A DNA stretch of 7,652 bases from Candidatus Bathyarchaeota archaeon (GCA_030607815.1 JAUWJG010000038.1:1-7652); one strand, 5' to 3'; positions 1-5,426 are shown, numbered from the stretch's first letter. Program-made: numbers and translations. Notes: a model not told the origin generated them from the letters alone.

Positions 1-95
1 CCATAAAACATGAAGAGAAAAAAAGAGAGCAAGTACACAATTTGAAAAATAGAGTTTAGTATATCTCCCTCTTGACCGAATAGAGAAGCAATCAA
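1..95 (-). CDS. Membrane protein, N-terminal fragment running off the left edge
   Basis: This reading frame starts at TTG (95-93) and stays open to the window edge, giving 31 complete codons. The peptide begins MIASLFGQEGDILNSIFQIV and continues into a strongly hydrophobic stretch (residues about 16-31, rich in Leu, Phe and Tyr) that looks like an N-terminal membrane anchor. Start choice: GGAG at 109-106 lies 10 bases upstream, which is the right phase for pairing with an archaeal 16S 3' end. A second in-frame TTG seven codons further upstream (116-114) lies before the Shine-Dalgarno sequence and is less likely; a TAG closes the frame just before that. A TATA-like box at 136-145 would start transcription near base 115. 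The short 'FGQ..D.LN.I' plus anchor pattern resembles, from memory, archaeal proteins of unknown function such as the DUF1512 group, but too little is present to assign it. Function unknown. Confidence 0.6.
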   Translation of the reverse strand, partial: MIASLFGQEGDILNSIFQIVYLLSFFLFMFY

Positions 96-105
96 TCTTT
101 TAAAT

Positions 106-109
106 CTCC
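106..109 (-). promoter_or_regulatory. Shine-Dalgarno GGAG deciding the TTG start of the left-edge gene
   Basis: GGAG on the minus strand ends 10 bases before the TTG at 95. This is the same pairing phase as the AGGTG-plus-6-bases arrangement seen before two other TTG starts in the window. It supports TTG at 95 rather than the TTG further upstream. Confidence 0.55.
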
Positions 110-135
110 TGATTATCAAATGACTCTAATAAGTT

Positions 136-145
136 GGTTATAAAC
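136..145 (-). promoter_or_regulatory. TATA box, probable promoter of the left-edge gene
   Basis: The minus strand reads GTTTATAACC. Its centre is about 26 bases before a start site near 115, giving a leader of about 20 bases that contains the Shine-Dalgarno sequence. Box-to-start-codon spacing (about 45 bases) matches the other SD-led genes in this window. Confidence 0.4.
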
Positions 146-167
146 ATTAAGTTATTCTAATCCACAG

Positions 168-179
168 TTTTATATAATA
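168..179. promoter_or_regulatory. Strong TATA-like element with no obvious gene
   Basis: TTTTATATAATA is the best TATA match in the left part of the window and is nearly symmetrical, so it could act on either strand. On the plus strand a transcript would begin near 197 with no supported coding frame. On the minus strand it would begin near 147 and add a leader of about 50 bases to the left-edge gene. The rest of the gene-free stretch 96-407 holds only the elements listed here and a short pentanucleotide repeat. Confidence 0.3.
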
Positions 180-318
180 GAATCTTTTTCTTTTCGAGAA
201 ATATACGTTGTTTTATTTTAAGTATTACGTTAAAAAATAGAATATCCCTATCAAACGGGTTTGGAAAGTAAATATTTGAGGAGAATCTGAATACTCTAAA
301 CTAACAACGGAAGAACAA

Positions 319-337
319 GATAGGATAGGATAGGATA
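319..337. repeat. Short tandem repeat, GATAG unit
   Basis: Three perfect copies of the pentamer GATAG are followed by a partial GATA, in non-coding DNA beyond the 3' end of the 5S gene. The array is short and could be chance or a slippage product. No function is implied. Confidence 0.6.
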
Positions 338-389
338 CATGTAACGTGATAAGATCTCTAGGTGTAATTTTCATTTGAGATATCTAAGA

Positions 390-407
390 TTAAATAAGAA
401 AGAAGAT
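390..407 (-). terminator. T-rich terminator after the 5S rRNA gene
   Basis: Immediately after the closing helix of the 5S RNA the minus strand reads ATCTTCTTTCTTATTTAA. This pyrimidine-rich, T-dominated run is typical of factor-independent archaeal termination, which needs no hairpin. Confidence 0.5.
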
Positions 408-531
408 GGCTTACCAGAATTCTAGCTTCGCACAGGCTCTCGCTCTGTACTAACACTTAAACGTAGGACGGCTTAACTTCCGTGTTCGGAAAGGGTACGG
501 GTGTCTCCCGCCCTACTATGACCGGTAAGCC
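408..531 (-). rRNA. 5S ribosomal RNA
   Basis: The minus strand carries the highly conserved 5S core CGAACACGGAAGTTAAGC (loop B to helix III region). The ends pair perfectly as helix I: GGCTTACC at the 5' end (531-524) with GGTAAGCC at the 3' end (415-408). The length between these arms is 124 bases, normal for archaeal 5S RNA. The true ends could extend a base or two. The gene has its own promoter just upstream and a T-rich end. No 16S, 23S or tRNA gene lies within about 400 bases on its 3' side, and the next gene on its 5' side (comB) points away. In this window it is therefore an unlinked 5S gene, a common arrangement in several archaeal lineages. Its product joins the large ribosomal subunit at the central protuberance. 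Confidence 0.95.
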
Positions 532-555
532 AAGTTATTTGATTGAATAAGATGA

Positions 556-570
556 GGATAAACGTTTCGG
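556..570 (-). promoter_or_regulatory. BRE and TATA box of the 5S rRNA gene
   Basis: The minus strand reads CCGAAACGTTTATCC. CGAAA resembles the purine-rich BRE and GTTTATC the box A. The box centre is about 27 bases before the 5' end of the 5S helix, exactly where an archaeal promoter should lie. Confidence 0.5.
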
Positions 571-733
571 TTTCAAGTAAAGATTAATGTAAGATATGTC
601 ATAAAAAGTAAGAAGAAACATTAGTTACTTTCCTTAAAGTAGAATGAATAAGGAGTTATTATTCAAAAACTTTTATGAAAAAAGTAATTTAACTATCTAA
701 AATAATATTACGTGAATTTAAGGCTAAAAAGAG

Positions 734-749
734 AGAAAATGTATAAAAA
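734..749 (+). promoter_or_regulatory. BRE and TATA box of comB, leaderless type
   Basis: GAAAA (BRE-like) is followed by TATAAAAA at 742-749. The box centre lies about 23 bases before the TTG start codon, so transcription would begin at or within a few bases of that codon. There is no room for a Shine-Dalgarno leader, so a leaderless message is inferred. Confidence 0.5.
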
Positions 750-767
750 TCGCGGGAAGTTTTTTCT

Positions 768-1502
768 TTGATTAAAATTAATTTAGAATTTACCGCAAAA
801 GATGCAGAAAAAGCCGTTAAAAGAAAAGATGTAATAATCGTTATAGATGTTTTGAGGTGTACGTCCACCATTATTACTGCCTTAGCTAATGGTGCAAAAG
901 GGATAATTCCCGTAAAAACAGTTGAGGAAGCACGAAAAATTCATCAGCAGTATCCTTATACTGTATTAGCTGGGGAGCGAAAAGGGATAAAACCTAGAGG
1001 TTTCTATTTTGGGAATTCGCCACTAGAATTTCACCCCACAGAAGTAGATGGAAAAAATATTATTCTAACAACTACAAATGGTACAAAAACATTATGTAAT
1101 AGCAAAGGAGCAAAGTTTGTATTTATAGGAGCGTTTCTAAATATTAATGCCGTGACCGACACGGCTTTAAAAAGTGCTAAGAGAGAAAATTGTGGACTAT
1201 CTTTAGTATTATCAGGGAAACAAGGAAAGTTTTCTCTGGAGGACTACCTTTGTGCAGGAGCTATGCTTGAACGATTTACTTTACATAAAATTGACGCATC
1301 AGATGCAGCGTTTGCTTCATTACTAACTTTTCAACAGGTTTATGATTCATTGATCAACAGTATATTTCAAGGACACCATGCACAATATCTTAAGAGCATA
1401 GGATTAGAAGAAGACGTCCGATTTTGTTGTAAACAGAACAAGTATAAATTAGTTCCATATCTTAAAGGAGAGATTATTACTCCGTTTAAAAAAGTAAGAT
1501 AG
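768..1502 (+). CDS. comB: 2-phosphosulfolactate phosphatase family protein (ComB)
   Basis: The 244-residue product matches ComB, the Mg2+-dependent phosphatase that turns 2-phosphosulfolactate into sulfolactate in coenzyme M synthesis. Visible family blocks are the VIDVLRCTST motif (residues 25-34, with Asp27 and Arg30), GERKGIKPRGF then FGNSPLEF (69-88), TTTNGTKTL (101-109), GAFLN (121-125), LSG...EDYLCAGAM (148-166) and the C-terminal IGLEEDVRFC...N (211-224). The length is normal for the family. TTG at 768 is the only possible initiator between an in-frame TAA at 744 and the first motif, and it fits a leaderless transcript from the TATA box at 742. No ComA, ComC or ComDE gene is visible nearby. 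The family also occurs in bacteria and non-methanogens, where it may serve sulfolactate or another phosphoester, so the reaction is inferred from family membership. The next gene starts 64 bases downstream. Confidence 0.88.
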   Translation: MIKINLEFTAKDAEKAVKRKDVIIVIDVLRCTSTIITALANGAKGIIPVKTVEEARKIHQQYPYTVLAGERKGIKPRGFYFGNSPLEFHPTEVDGKNIILTTTNGTKTLCNSKGAKFVFIGAFLNINAVTDTALKSAKRENCGLSLVLSGKQGKFSLEDYLCAGAMLERFTLHKIDASDAAFASLLTFQQVYDSLINSIFQGHHAQYLKSIGLEEDVRFCCKQNKYKLVPYLKGEIITPFKKVR

Positions 1503-1527
1503 AAGATGTTTCGAGTTCTCACAGTTC

Positions 1528-1536
1528 TTTAATATA
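1528..1536 (+). promoter_or_regulatory. Possible TATA box of the phosphoesterase gene
   Basis: TTTAATATA is centred about 35 bases before the ATG at 1567, which would give a leader of about 9 bases. No Shine-Dalgarno sequence is visible between box and start, so a short-leader or leaderless-like message is possible. Read-through from comB is an alternative. Confidence 0.35.
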
Positions 1537-1566
1537 CATCAGTTCTAACGCATATAACTGCTTAGA

Positions 1567-2424
1567 ATGTCAATAAAGAGGGTTGTTCCCGTCGTCCCCA
1601 ATCCAAGTCTCCTCATAGAAACTAAGACTGAACGCATCTTAGTAGTAGGAGACCTTCATATAGGTTGGGAGATAAGTTTAATGGAAAAAGGCATCCATAT
1701 CCCATCTCAAGCTTGGAGAATAAGTAATGAATTGCTTAAGATAGTTAATAAGTGTGATCCAAATCGGATAATCTTTCTGGGGGACGTAAAGCATGTGATT
1801 CCAAGGATAAGTCTTGAAGAGTGGGGGGCTGTCCCCGATTTTTTTGAGAATATTCAAAATGTGGTAAAGGATCTCTCGGTGATTGCTGGAAATCATGATG
1901 TGGGTTTAGAGTCTTTAATTCCTTCTTCAGTAAAAAATCTCTGGTCTACAGGACTGGTTGTTGGAAAAAAGCGTAAGATTGGACTCTTTCACGGTCATGA
2001 CTGGCCCGCACCTGAAGTTTTAACTTGTGAACTCTTAGTTATGGGACATGTTCATCCAGTAATTTGGTTTAGAGATAAACTTGGGACCTGGTTGATAAAG
2101 CAGGTCTGGATAAAAGGTAGATGTGATAGTCAAAAATTAGCTAAGGCATACCTAAAATATTTAAAGGTAAAGATAGGAGAAAACCCGGAAGAAACCCTTA
2201 AAAAAAGAGGAATTCAGCTAAATGATCCTCATTTAATAATCATGCCCACCTTCAACGATCTGATAGGTGGCATTTCGTTAAACAGGTTTCAGAAGCGACT
2301 TGTTGGCCATTTTTTGGGTTCAGAGAGTGTGAATATAGATGTTTGTGAAGTATATCTCTTAGATGGGACATATCTTGGTACAACAAAACAGGTACAGACA
2401 TATTTAGATACTACAAATCCTTGA
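1567..2424 (+). CDS. SbcD-related archaeal metallophosphoesterase (COG1407/TIGR00024 type)
   Basis: The 285-residue protein has the full calcineurin-like metal-binding set: GDLH (Asp29, His31), GD (Asp73), GNHD (Asn109, His110), HGHD (His142, His144) and GHVH (His161, His163). The distal PTFNDLIGG block (residues 227-235) and an overall length near 250-290 point to the archaeal SbcD-related single-domain family rather than full-length Mre11, which is longer and adds a capping domain. Members are presumed Mn/Fe-dependent nucleases or phosphodiesterases. Bacterial relatives (PdeM type) sit in gene clusters with a DNA ligase and an Lhr helicase. Here no helicase is visible, but an Sws1-like gene follows after 10 bases and a DNA ligase lies just beyond on the other strand. 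All catalytic residues are present. The physiological substrate is unknown. Confidence 0.87.
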   Translation: MSIKRVVPVVPNPSLLIETKTERILVVGDLHIGWEISLMEKGIHIPSQAWRISNELLKIVNKCDPNRIIFLGDVKHVIPRISLEEWGAVPDFFENIQNVVKDLSVIAGNHDVGLESLIPSSVKNLWSTGLVVGKKRKIGLFHGHDWPAPEVLTCELLVMGHVHPVIWFRDKLGTWLIKQVWIKGRCDSQKLAKAYLKYLKVKIGENPEETLKKRGIQLNDPHLIIMPTFNDLIGGISLNRFQKRLVGHFLGSESVNIDVCEVYLLDGTYLGTTKQVQTYLDTTNP

Positions 2425-2434
2425 AAAGTGGGTT

Positions 2435-3073
2435 ATGATTTTATTGACGGTAAAAAGTGAAAAAAAAGTCTTCCAAGAAATATATCGTAAAGTAACAAAG
2501 ACAAAAAATATTACAGAAAAACAGAAAAAAAGGATGATGAAAACTTTTGGAACACGATTTGAGAAAGCCTATCAAACGATTTTAGATAGAAAAGTTAAGA
2601 AGTATATCTTTAAACCTAGTGAAAAACAAGTATGGATTGTAATCGGTAAAGGTAATATTTACCAAATCCTTCCATCAGTAAATTTCTGTTCGTGTAATGA
2701 TTTTTACTTCAGAGTTATTGGACAGGAAATCTTCTTATGTAAGCATTTAATTGCCCAAAAGTTAGCGGATGCTCTTGAAAAGTACGTTGTTATAGTGAAG
2801 AATGAAAAAGAATTTGAGTCCCTGATGATGAAACTTCGTGAAAGTCCAAGAATAAAAAGGATTCTTTCTATAGAAGAACTGGAAAACATTCGAAAGATTA
2901 CATCCGAAATTCTCTCCAAAGAGAAACAGATATCTATTACTCAGATCCGGAATAAATTGAAAAAAGTGAACAGTACTACTCTCACAACGCGGCATCTTAC
3001 AGCCATCTTAGTAGCAGATAAAAAGAAGAGATTTCACTGTCTAAAGGGATTGTGGTCCTTAGCTGAAGAATAA
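2435..3073 (+). CDS. SWIM zinc-finger protein, Sws1/ZSWIM7-like, with C-terminal extension
   Basis: The 212-residue product has a SWIM zinc finger: Cys85-x-Cys87, 14 residues, then Cys102-x-His104 followed by Leu-Ile-Ala107. This fits the extended CXC...CXHXXA signature described for the Shu2/SWS1 family. The surroundings also resemble ZSWIM7, with FG.RFEKA....DR at residues 38-52, a Pro-Ser before a beta strand, GKGNIYQIL at 71-79 and LCKHLIAQKL at 101-110. Sws1 proteins partner RecA/Rad51-family paralogues in homologous recombination; archaeal partners would be RadA paralogues. Residues about 143-212, beyond the usual Sws1 length, look like a helical, possibly winged-helix DNA-binding domain (ISITQIRNKLKK as candidate helices, GLWSL as a final strand). 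The ATG lies 10 bases after the phosphoesterase stop with only a weak Shine-Dalgarno, so co-transcription and translational coupling are likely. The recombination role is inferred. Confidence 0.8.
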   Translation: MILLTVKSEKKVFQEIYRKVTKTKNITEKQKKRMMKTFGTRFEKAYQTILDRKVKKYIFKPSEKQVWIVIGKGNIYQILPSVNFCSCNDFYFRVIGQEIFLCKHLIAQKLADALEKYVVIVKNEKEFESLMMKLRESPRIKRILSIEELENIRKITSEILSKEKQISITQIRNKLKKVNSTTLTTRHLTAILVADKKKRFHCLKGLWSLAEE

Positions 3074-3090
3074 AAACGTTAAGTTTTTTT
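3072..3090 (+). terminator. Stem-loop and T-tract after the SWIM gene
   Basis: AAAAAC (3072-3077) pairs with GTTTTT (3083-3088) around a 5-base loop and runs into seven T residues (3084-3090), overlapping the TAA stop codon. The T run alone would favour archaeal termination. The same T-rich tract could also serve as a weak TATA element for the small gene downstream. Confidence 0.4.
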
Positions 3091-3100
3091 ATCAATGCGT

Positions 3101-3115
3101 TATCATTTTATGATA
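3101..3115. repeat. Perfect 6-bp inverted repeat between SWIM gene and small membrane gene
   Basis: TATCAT and ATGATA form a perfect dyad with a 3-base spacer (TTT). It lies three bases before the Shine-Dalgarno sequence of the small gene at 3129 and close to its likely transcription start, so it could be an operator or a leader hairpin. It may also be chance in AT-rich DNA. Confidence 0.35.
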
Positions 3116-3117
3116 CC

Positions 3118-3122
3118 AGGTG
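3118..3122 (+). promoter_or_regulatory. Shine-Dalgarno AGGTG deciding the TTG start of the small membrane gene
   Basis: AGGTG is a 5-base match to the usual archaeal anti-Shine-Dalgarno complement and stands 6 bases before TTG at 3129. The identical AGGTG, 6 bases, TTG layout appears at the DNA ligase gene. Confidence 0.6.
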
Positions 3123-3128
3123 TAAATT

Positions 3129-3245
3129 TTGGCGAATGAATACTTCAATTTACTTCATTATCCTATCCTTCCAATATTAGCGGCTATATCACTATTTTTT
3201 GTCTTTTTATACATAATCTATGAGAGAAGAGAAATACAAGATTAG
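3129..3245 (+). CDS. 38-residue single-pass membrane protein, unknown function
   Basis: This short frame starts at TTG and ends at TAG. The peptide has a polar, aromatic head (residues 1-11, including Asn3, Glu4, His10), then PILPILAAISLFFVFLYIIY (12-31) as one transmembrane helix, then a charged tail ERREIQD. The Arg pair after the helix suggests an outside N-terminus and an inside C-terminus. Support for a real gene is the exact Shine-Dalgarno AGGTG 6 bases upstream and the clean head-helix-tail layout. TTG is the only initiator available, because an in-frame TAA lies two codons upstream. It follows the SWIM gene by 55 bases on the same strand. I do not recognise the family. A small subunit of a membrane complex or a regulatory micropeptide are possibilities only. 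Confidence 0.55.
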   Translation: MANEYFNLLHYPILPILAAISLFFVFLYIIYERREIQD

Positions 3246-3454
3246 AAACGTTAAACAAAGAGGAAATGTCAATCTCATTTTAAGGAGAAAAAAAACGTAT
3301 TTCACAATGATGATAAATCATGTTTGATGAGGAAAATACATCTTCACTAATCTTATGCTCTTGATTATTTCATGGTTCCTAAGAAGCTGAAGGGACAATT
3401 CTTTTTTAGAGAGAAAGTGAAAAGGAATTCTCAGGTAAAGAATGTGTGGTAAGA

Positions 3455-5215
3455 TCATACATGTTTAAGTTGAGATCGATACATACTGATAATTTCATTA
3501 ACGGTAGTAGCATCTTCAGATGCTTTATCATCTCGCCATTTCCCAGCGAATCTCGGAAACCTAATTGCTAGTCCAACGCCAGCCCTAATGATATTCAACC
3601 CACAAGTATGTGATGGACTAAGAGTTAATTCAGATCCAAAGAGCTCCAAAACTTTTCTTGGCACAAACCAAAAATCGGCTTCAATCTTCGATTCAACCCG
3701 AGGATGAGCGTGGTCTATCCTATCTGCTTCAAAAATTTTTGGAAGTTTAGCTAATGTTACATCATCAAATCCAGTGCCAAGTTTACATACGGTTTTAAAG
3801 GTGTCCAATTCTTCATCATATGATGCCATAAGGAGCGCACCATATGTTCCCGCTCTTCTACCCCGACCAGCGAAAGCTCCAACAACAACTAAGTCAACCG
3901 TATCAGCCATTTCACTTCGATACTCTCTTTTATATTTAATCCACAGGAAACCTCGCGCTCCAGCTTGATAAATAGAGTTGGATCCAATCGCTTTAATTAC
4001 TAATCCCTCATAACCCGTCTCTGTAGCAGTATCTATCAACTTATCCAACTCAACAGGATTATCTATTATAAGCGGATTGGTCACCCTGATACCGTTTGTT
4101 TCTCTGACAGTTTTCTTAAGAATCCGGCGCCTCTCTAAATATGGATGATCAATTAAACTTTTTCCATCAACATATAGAGCGTCGAAGAGTATTAGAACTA
4201 CAGGAATTTTCTCAATCATCCGTTTAAGATCATGTTTTCTTCCCCGTCTCTGTGTAACCACCTGAAAAGGTAACAGTTCATCAGTATTTGGGTCTATAGC
4301 TACACATTCTCCCTCAACAATTAACTCATCTGCATTGACACTTGAAGCCAAAGACTCTATAACATCAGGGAACTGGGATGTAATATTTTCTAATCGTCTT
4401 GAAAAGAGGGAAATCCCTTTAGAAGTTATATGAGCCTGAAGTCTAAGTCCATCATATTTAAACTCAGCCGAACCTCTGCCACCAAGCTTCTTCAAGATTT
4501 CATCTGCAGTTGTCAATCGCCCACATAGCATGGGTCTGATTGGTCTACCGATTCTTATCCTGAATATTCTTATTCCATCTAAGCCTTCATTAGCTAAGGT
4601 CTCAGAGACAAGACCTAAATCAGATGACATGTTGTAAGCTCTCTCCACGTCCACACGAGAAGATTTACCTTCACCATATGCGATAGCCAATGCATCAAGA
4701 AAGGTCATATCTCCAATACCGAGGCGTAGTTTACCCATAACAGTCCTAACTAAATATCTTGCTTCTTTTGAAGTCGCATCCATTAGGAGATTCGCTAATA
4801 GTCTTATCTTGATCCTAACGGTTCCTTTTCCTGAAATGTGAGCAATTTTATCTAAAGTATTGTAAACTTTCTCTACGGTTAATGGTACGCCAGTAATAAG
4901 TTTAATTGTATATTGATCAGACAGAAGTTTGTCAGCTGTTGAACCTAAATCTCCAATAATCTTCCAAGTCTTGATCAATTCAGCCTTCTTTTTTCCCGAA
5001 ATCTTAACAAGACACATTATAACCATCTGTTCGGCCATACCAATCTCAACACCGTCAAAGTCGGGATGAAGTTTTCCTTGAGTTAAATAGGCGACTTTAC
5101 TCAAGAGGTCTTTAGGCGTTTGTTTTATCAGTTTAACTAGATGATTCGTCATTTCAAGACGCTTACTTGTTGACTCAATATTTTCATAAGCATCAGCAAT
5201 AATGGAATATTTCAA
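3455..5215 (-). CDS. lig: ATP-dependent DNA ligase (archaeal LigB/ligase I type)
   Basis: The 586-residue product seals nicks in duplex DNA through an enzyme-AMP intermediate, in Okazaki fragment joining and repair. An all-helical N-terminal DNA-binding domain (about 1-215) precedes the adenylation domain: motif I KYDGLR (253-258, Lys253 nucleophile), motif III SRRLEN (272-277), IIIa FDALYVDG (344-351), IV EGLVIK (403-408) and V WIKYKREY (425-432). The OB domain ends with motif VI RFPRF...KW (552-560). Length is normal for archaeal ligases and every motif is intact. I chose TTG at 5215, giving a start MKYSIIADAYE, which fits the family start (typically MRY or MKY) and lies 6 bases after AGGTG. 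A GTG at 5224 would add three residues but is itself part of that Shine-Dalgarno sequence. The gene converges on the SWIM and small membrane genes and diverges from the HMG-CoA reductase gene. Confidence 0.96.
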   Translation of the reverse strand: MKYSIIADAYENIESTSKRLEMTNHLVKLIKQTPKDLLSKVAYLTQGKLHPDFDGVEIGMAEQMVIMCLVKISGKKKAELIKTWKIIGDLGSTADKLLSDQYTIKLITGVPLTVEKVYNTLDKIAHISGKGTVRIKIRLLANLLMDATSKEARYLVRTVMGKLRLGIGDMTFLDALAIAYGEGKSSRVDVERAYNMSSDLGLVSETLANEGLDGIRIFRIRIGRPIRPMLCGRLTTADEILKKLGGRGSAEFKYDGLRLQAHITSKGISLFSRRLENITSQFPDVIESLASSVNADELIVEGECVAIDPNTDELLPFQVVTQRRGRKHDLKRMIEKIPVVLILFDALYVDGKSLIDHPYLERRRILKKTVRETNGIRVTNPLIIDNPVELDKLIDTATETGYEGLVIKAIGSNSIYQAGARGFLWIKYKREYRSEMADTVDLVVVGAFAGRGRRAGTYGALLMASYDEELDTFKTVCKLGTGFDDVTLAKLPKIFEADRIDHAHPRVESKIEADFWFVPRKVLELFGSELTLSPSHTCGLNIIRAGVGLAIRFPRFAGKWRDDKASEDATTVNEIISMYRSQLKHV

Positions 5216-5221
5216 CAGATC

Positions 5222-5226
5222 CACCT
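5222..5226 (-). promoter_or_regulatory. Shine-Dalgarno AGGTG deciding the ligase start
   Basis: On the minus strand AGGTG (5226-5222) is followed by 6 bases and then TTG at 5215. The in-frame GTG at 5224-5222 is contained in this motif and has no Shine-Dalgarno sequence of its own upstream, so it is probably not the initiator. Confidence 0.6.
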
Positions 5227-5251
5227 AAGATTATTAATTTAGGAATGGAGT

Positions 5252-5264
5252 AATTTAATAATAT
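5252..5264 (-). promoter_or_regulatory. TATA box of the DNA ligase gene
   Basis: The minus strand reads ATATTATTAAATT. Its centre predicts a start near 5232 and a leader of about 17 bases that carries the Shine-Dalgarno sequence. Confidence 0.4.
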
Positions 5265-5327
5265 CTTAAGAAGAGAAAATGAGTACATAAATAACAAATG
5301 AAGACCGAGTTAAGTATTTGATCTACT

Positions 5328-5347
5328 AAAAAAATAGACGCGTTTTT
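5328..5347. promoter_or_regulatory. CG-centred dyad in the ligase/HMG-CoA reductase divergent region
   Basis: An A-run (5328-5334) and a T-run (5343-5347) flank the palindrome ACGCGT (5338-5343). CGCG stands out in a very AT-rich stretch. The dyad lies about 40 bases upstream of the reductase TATA box and could be a regulator site, but there is no direct evidence. Confidence 0.2.
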
Positions 5348-5376
5348 GTTATGTGTTATATTACTCAATTAGAATT

Positions 5377-5389
5377 GTTTAAATTTAAG
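5377..5389 (+). promoter_or_regulatory. TATA box of the HMG-CoA reductase gene
   Basis: GTTTAAATTTAAG contains a TTTAAATT box centred about 45 bases before the TTG start. It predicts transcription from about 5407 and a leader of about 20 bases containing the Shine-Dalgarno sequence. Confidence 0.4.
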
Positions 5390-5413
5390 AAGTCTAAAAA
5401 ACCATATTCTGAT

Positions 5414-5418
5414 GTGAT
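5414..5418 (+). promoter_or_regulatory. Shine-Dalgarno GTGAT before the HMG-CoA reductase start
   Basis: GTGAT pairs with the usual archaeal 16S 3' end and is 8 bases from TTG at 5427 but 11 from the next codon, GTG at 5430. This favours TTG. An in-frame TGA at 5418 excludes any earlier start. Confidence 0.45.
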
Positions 5419-5426
5419 GAAAAAAT

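Noticed and set aside
360..425. AGGTG at 360-364 with a TTG 10 bases downstream, opening a 16-residue frame
   Set aside because: The frame runs into the 3' end of the 5S rRNA gene on the opposite strand, the spacing is poor and the peptide is very short. The match is probably chance.
644..700. 18-residue ATG frame between the 5S gene and comB
   Set aside because: No ribosome binding site, no convincing promoter and no domain-like pattern; expected by chance in AT-rich DNA.
3327..3395. Short hydrophobic frame with a run like LMLLIISWFL in the SWIM-ligase gap
   Set aside because: It has only about 11 codons after its ATG and no ribosome binding site; it is not supported as a gene.
5219..5243. 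Possible hairpin (CCTAA/TTAGG) masking the ligase Shine-Dalgarno sequence
   Set aside because: The stem is only 5 bp with a 10-base loop, and its 5' arm lies upstream of the predicted transcription start, so it would probably not be in the message.
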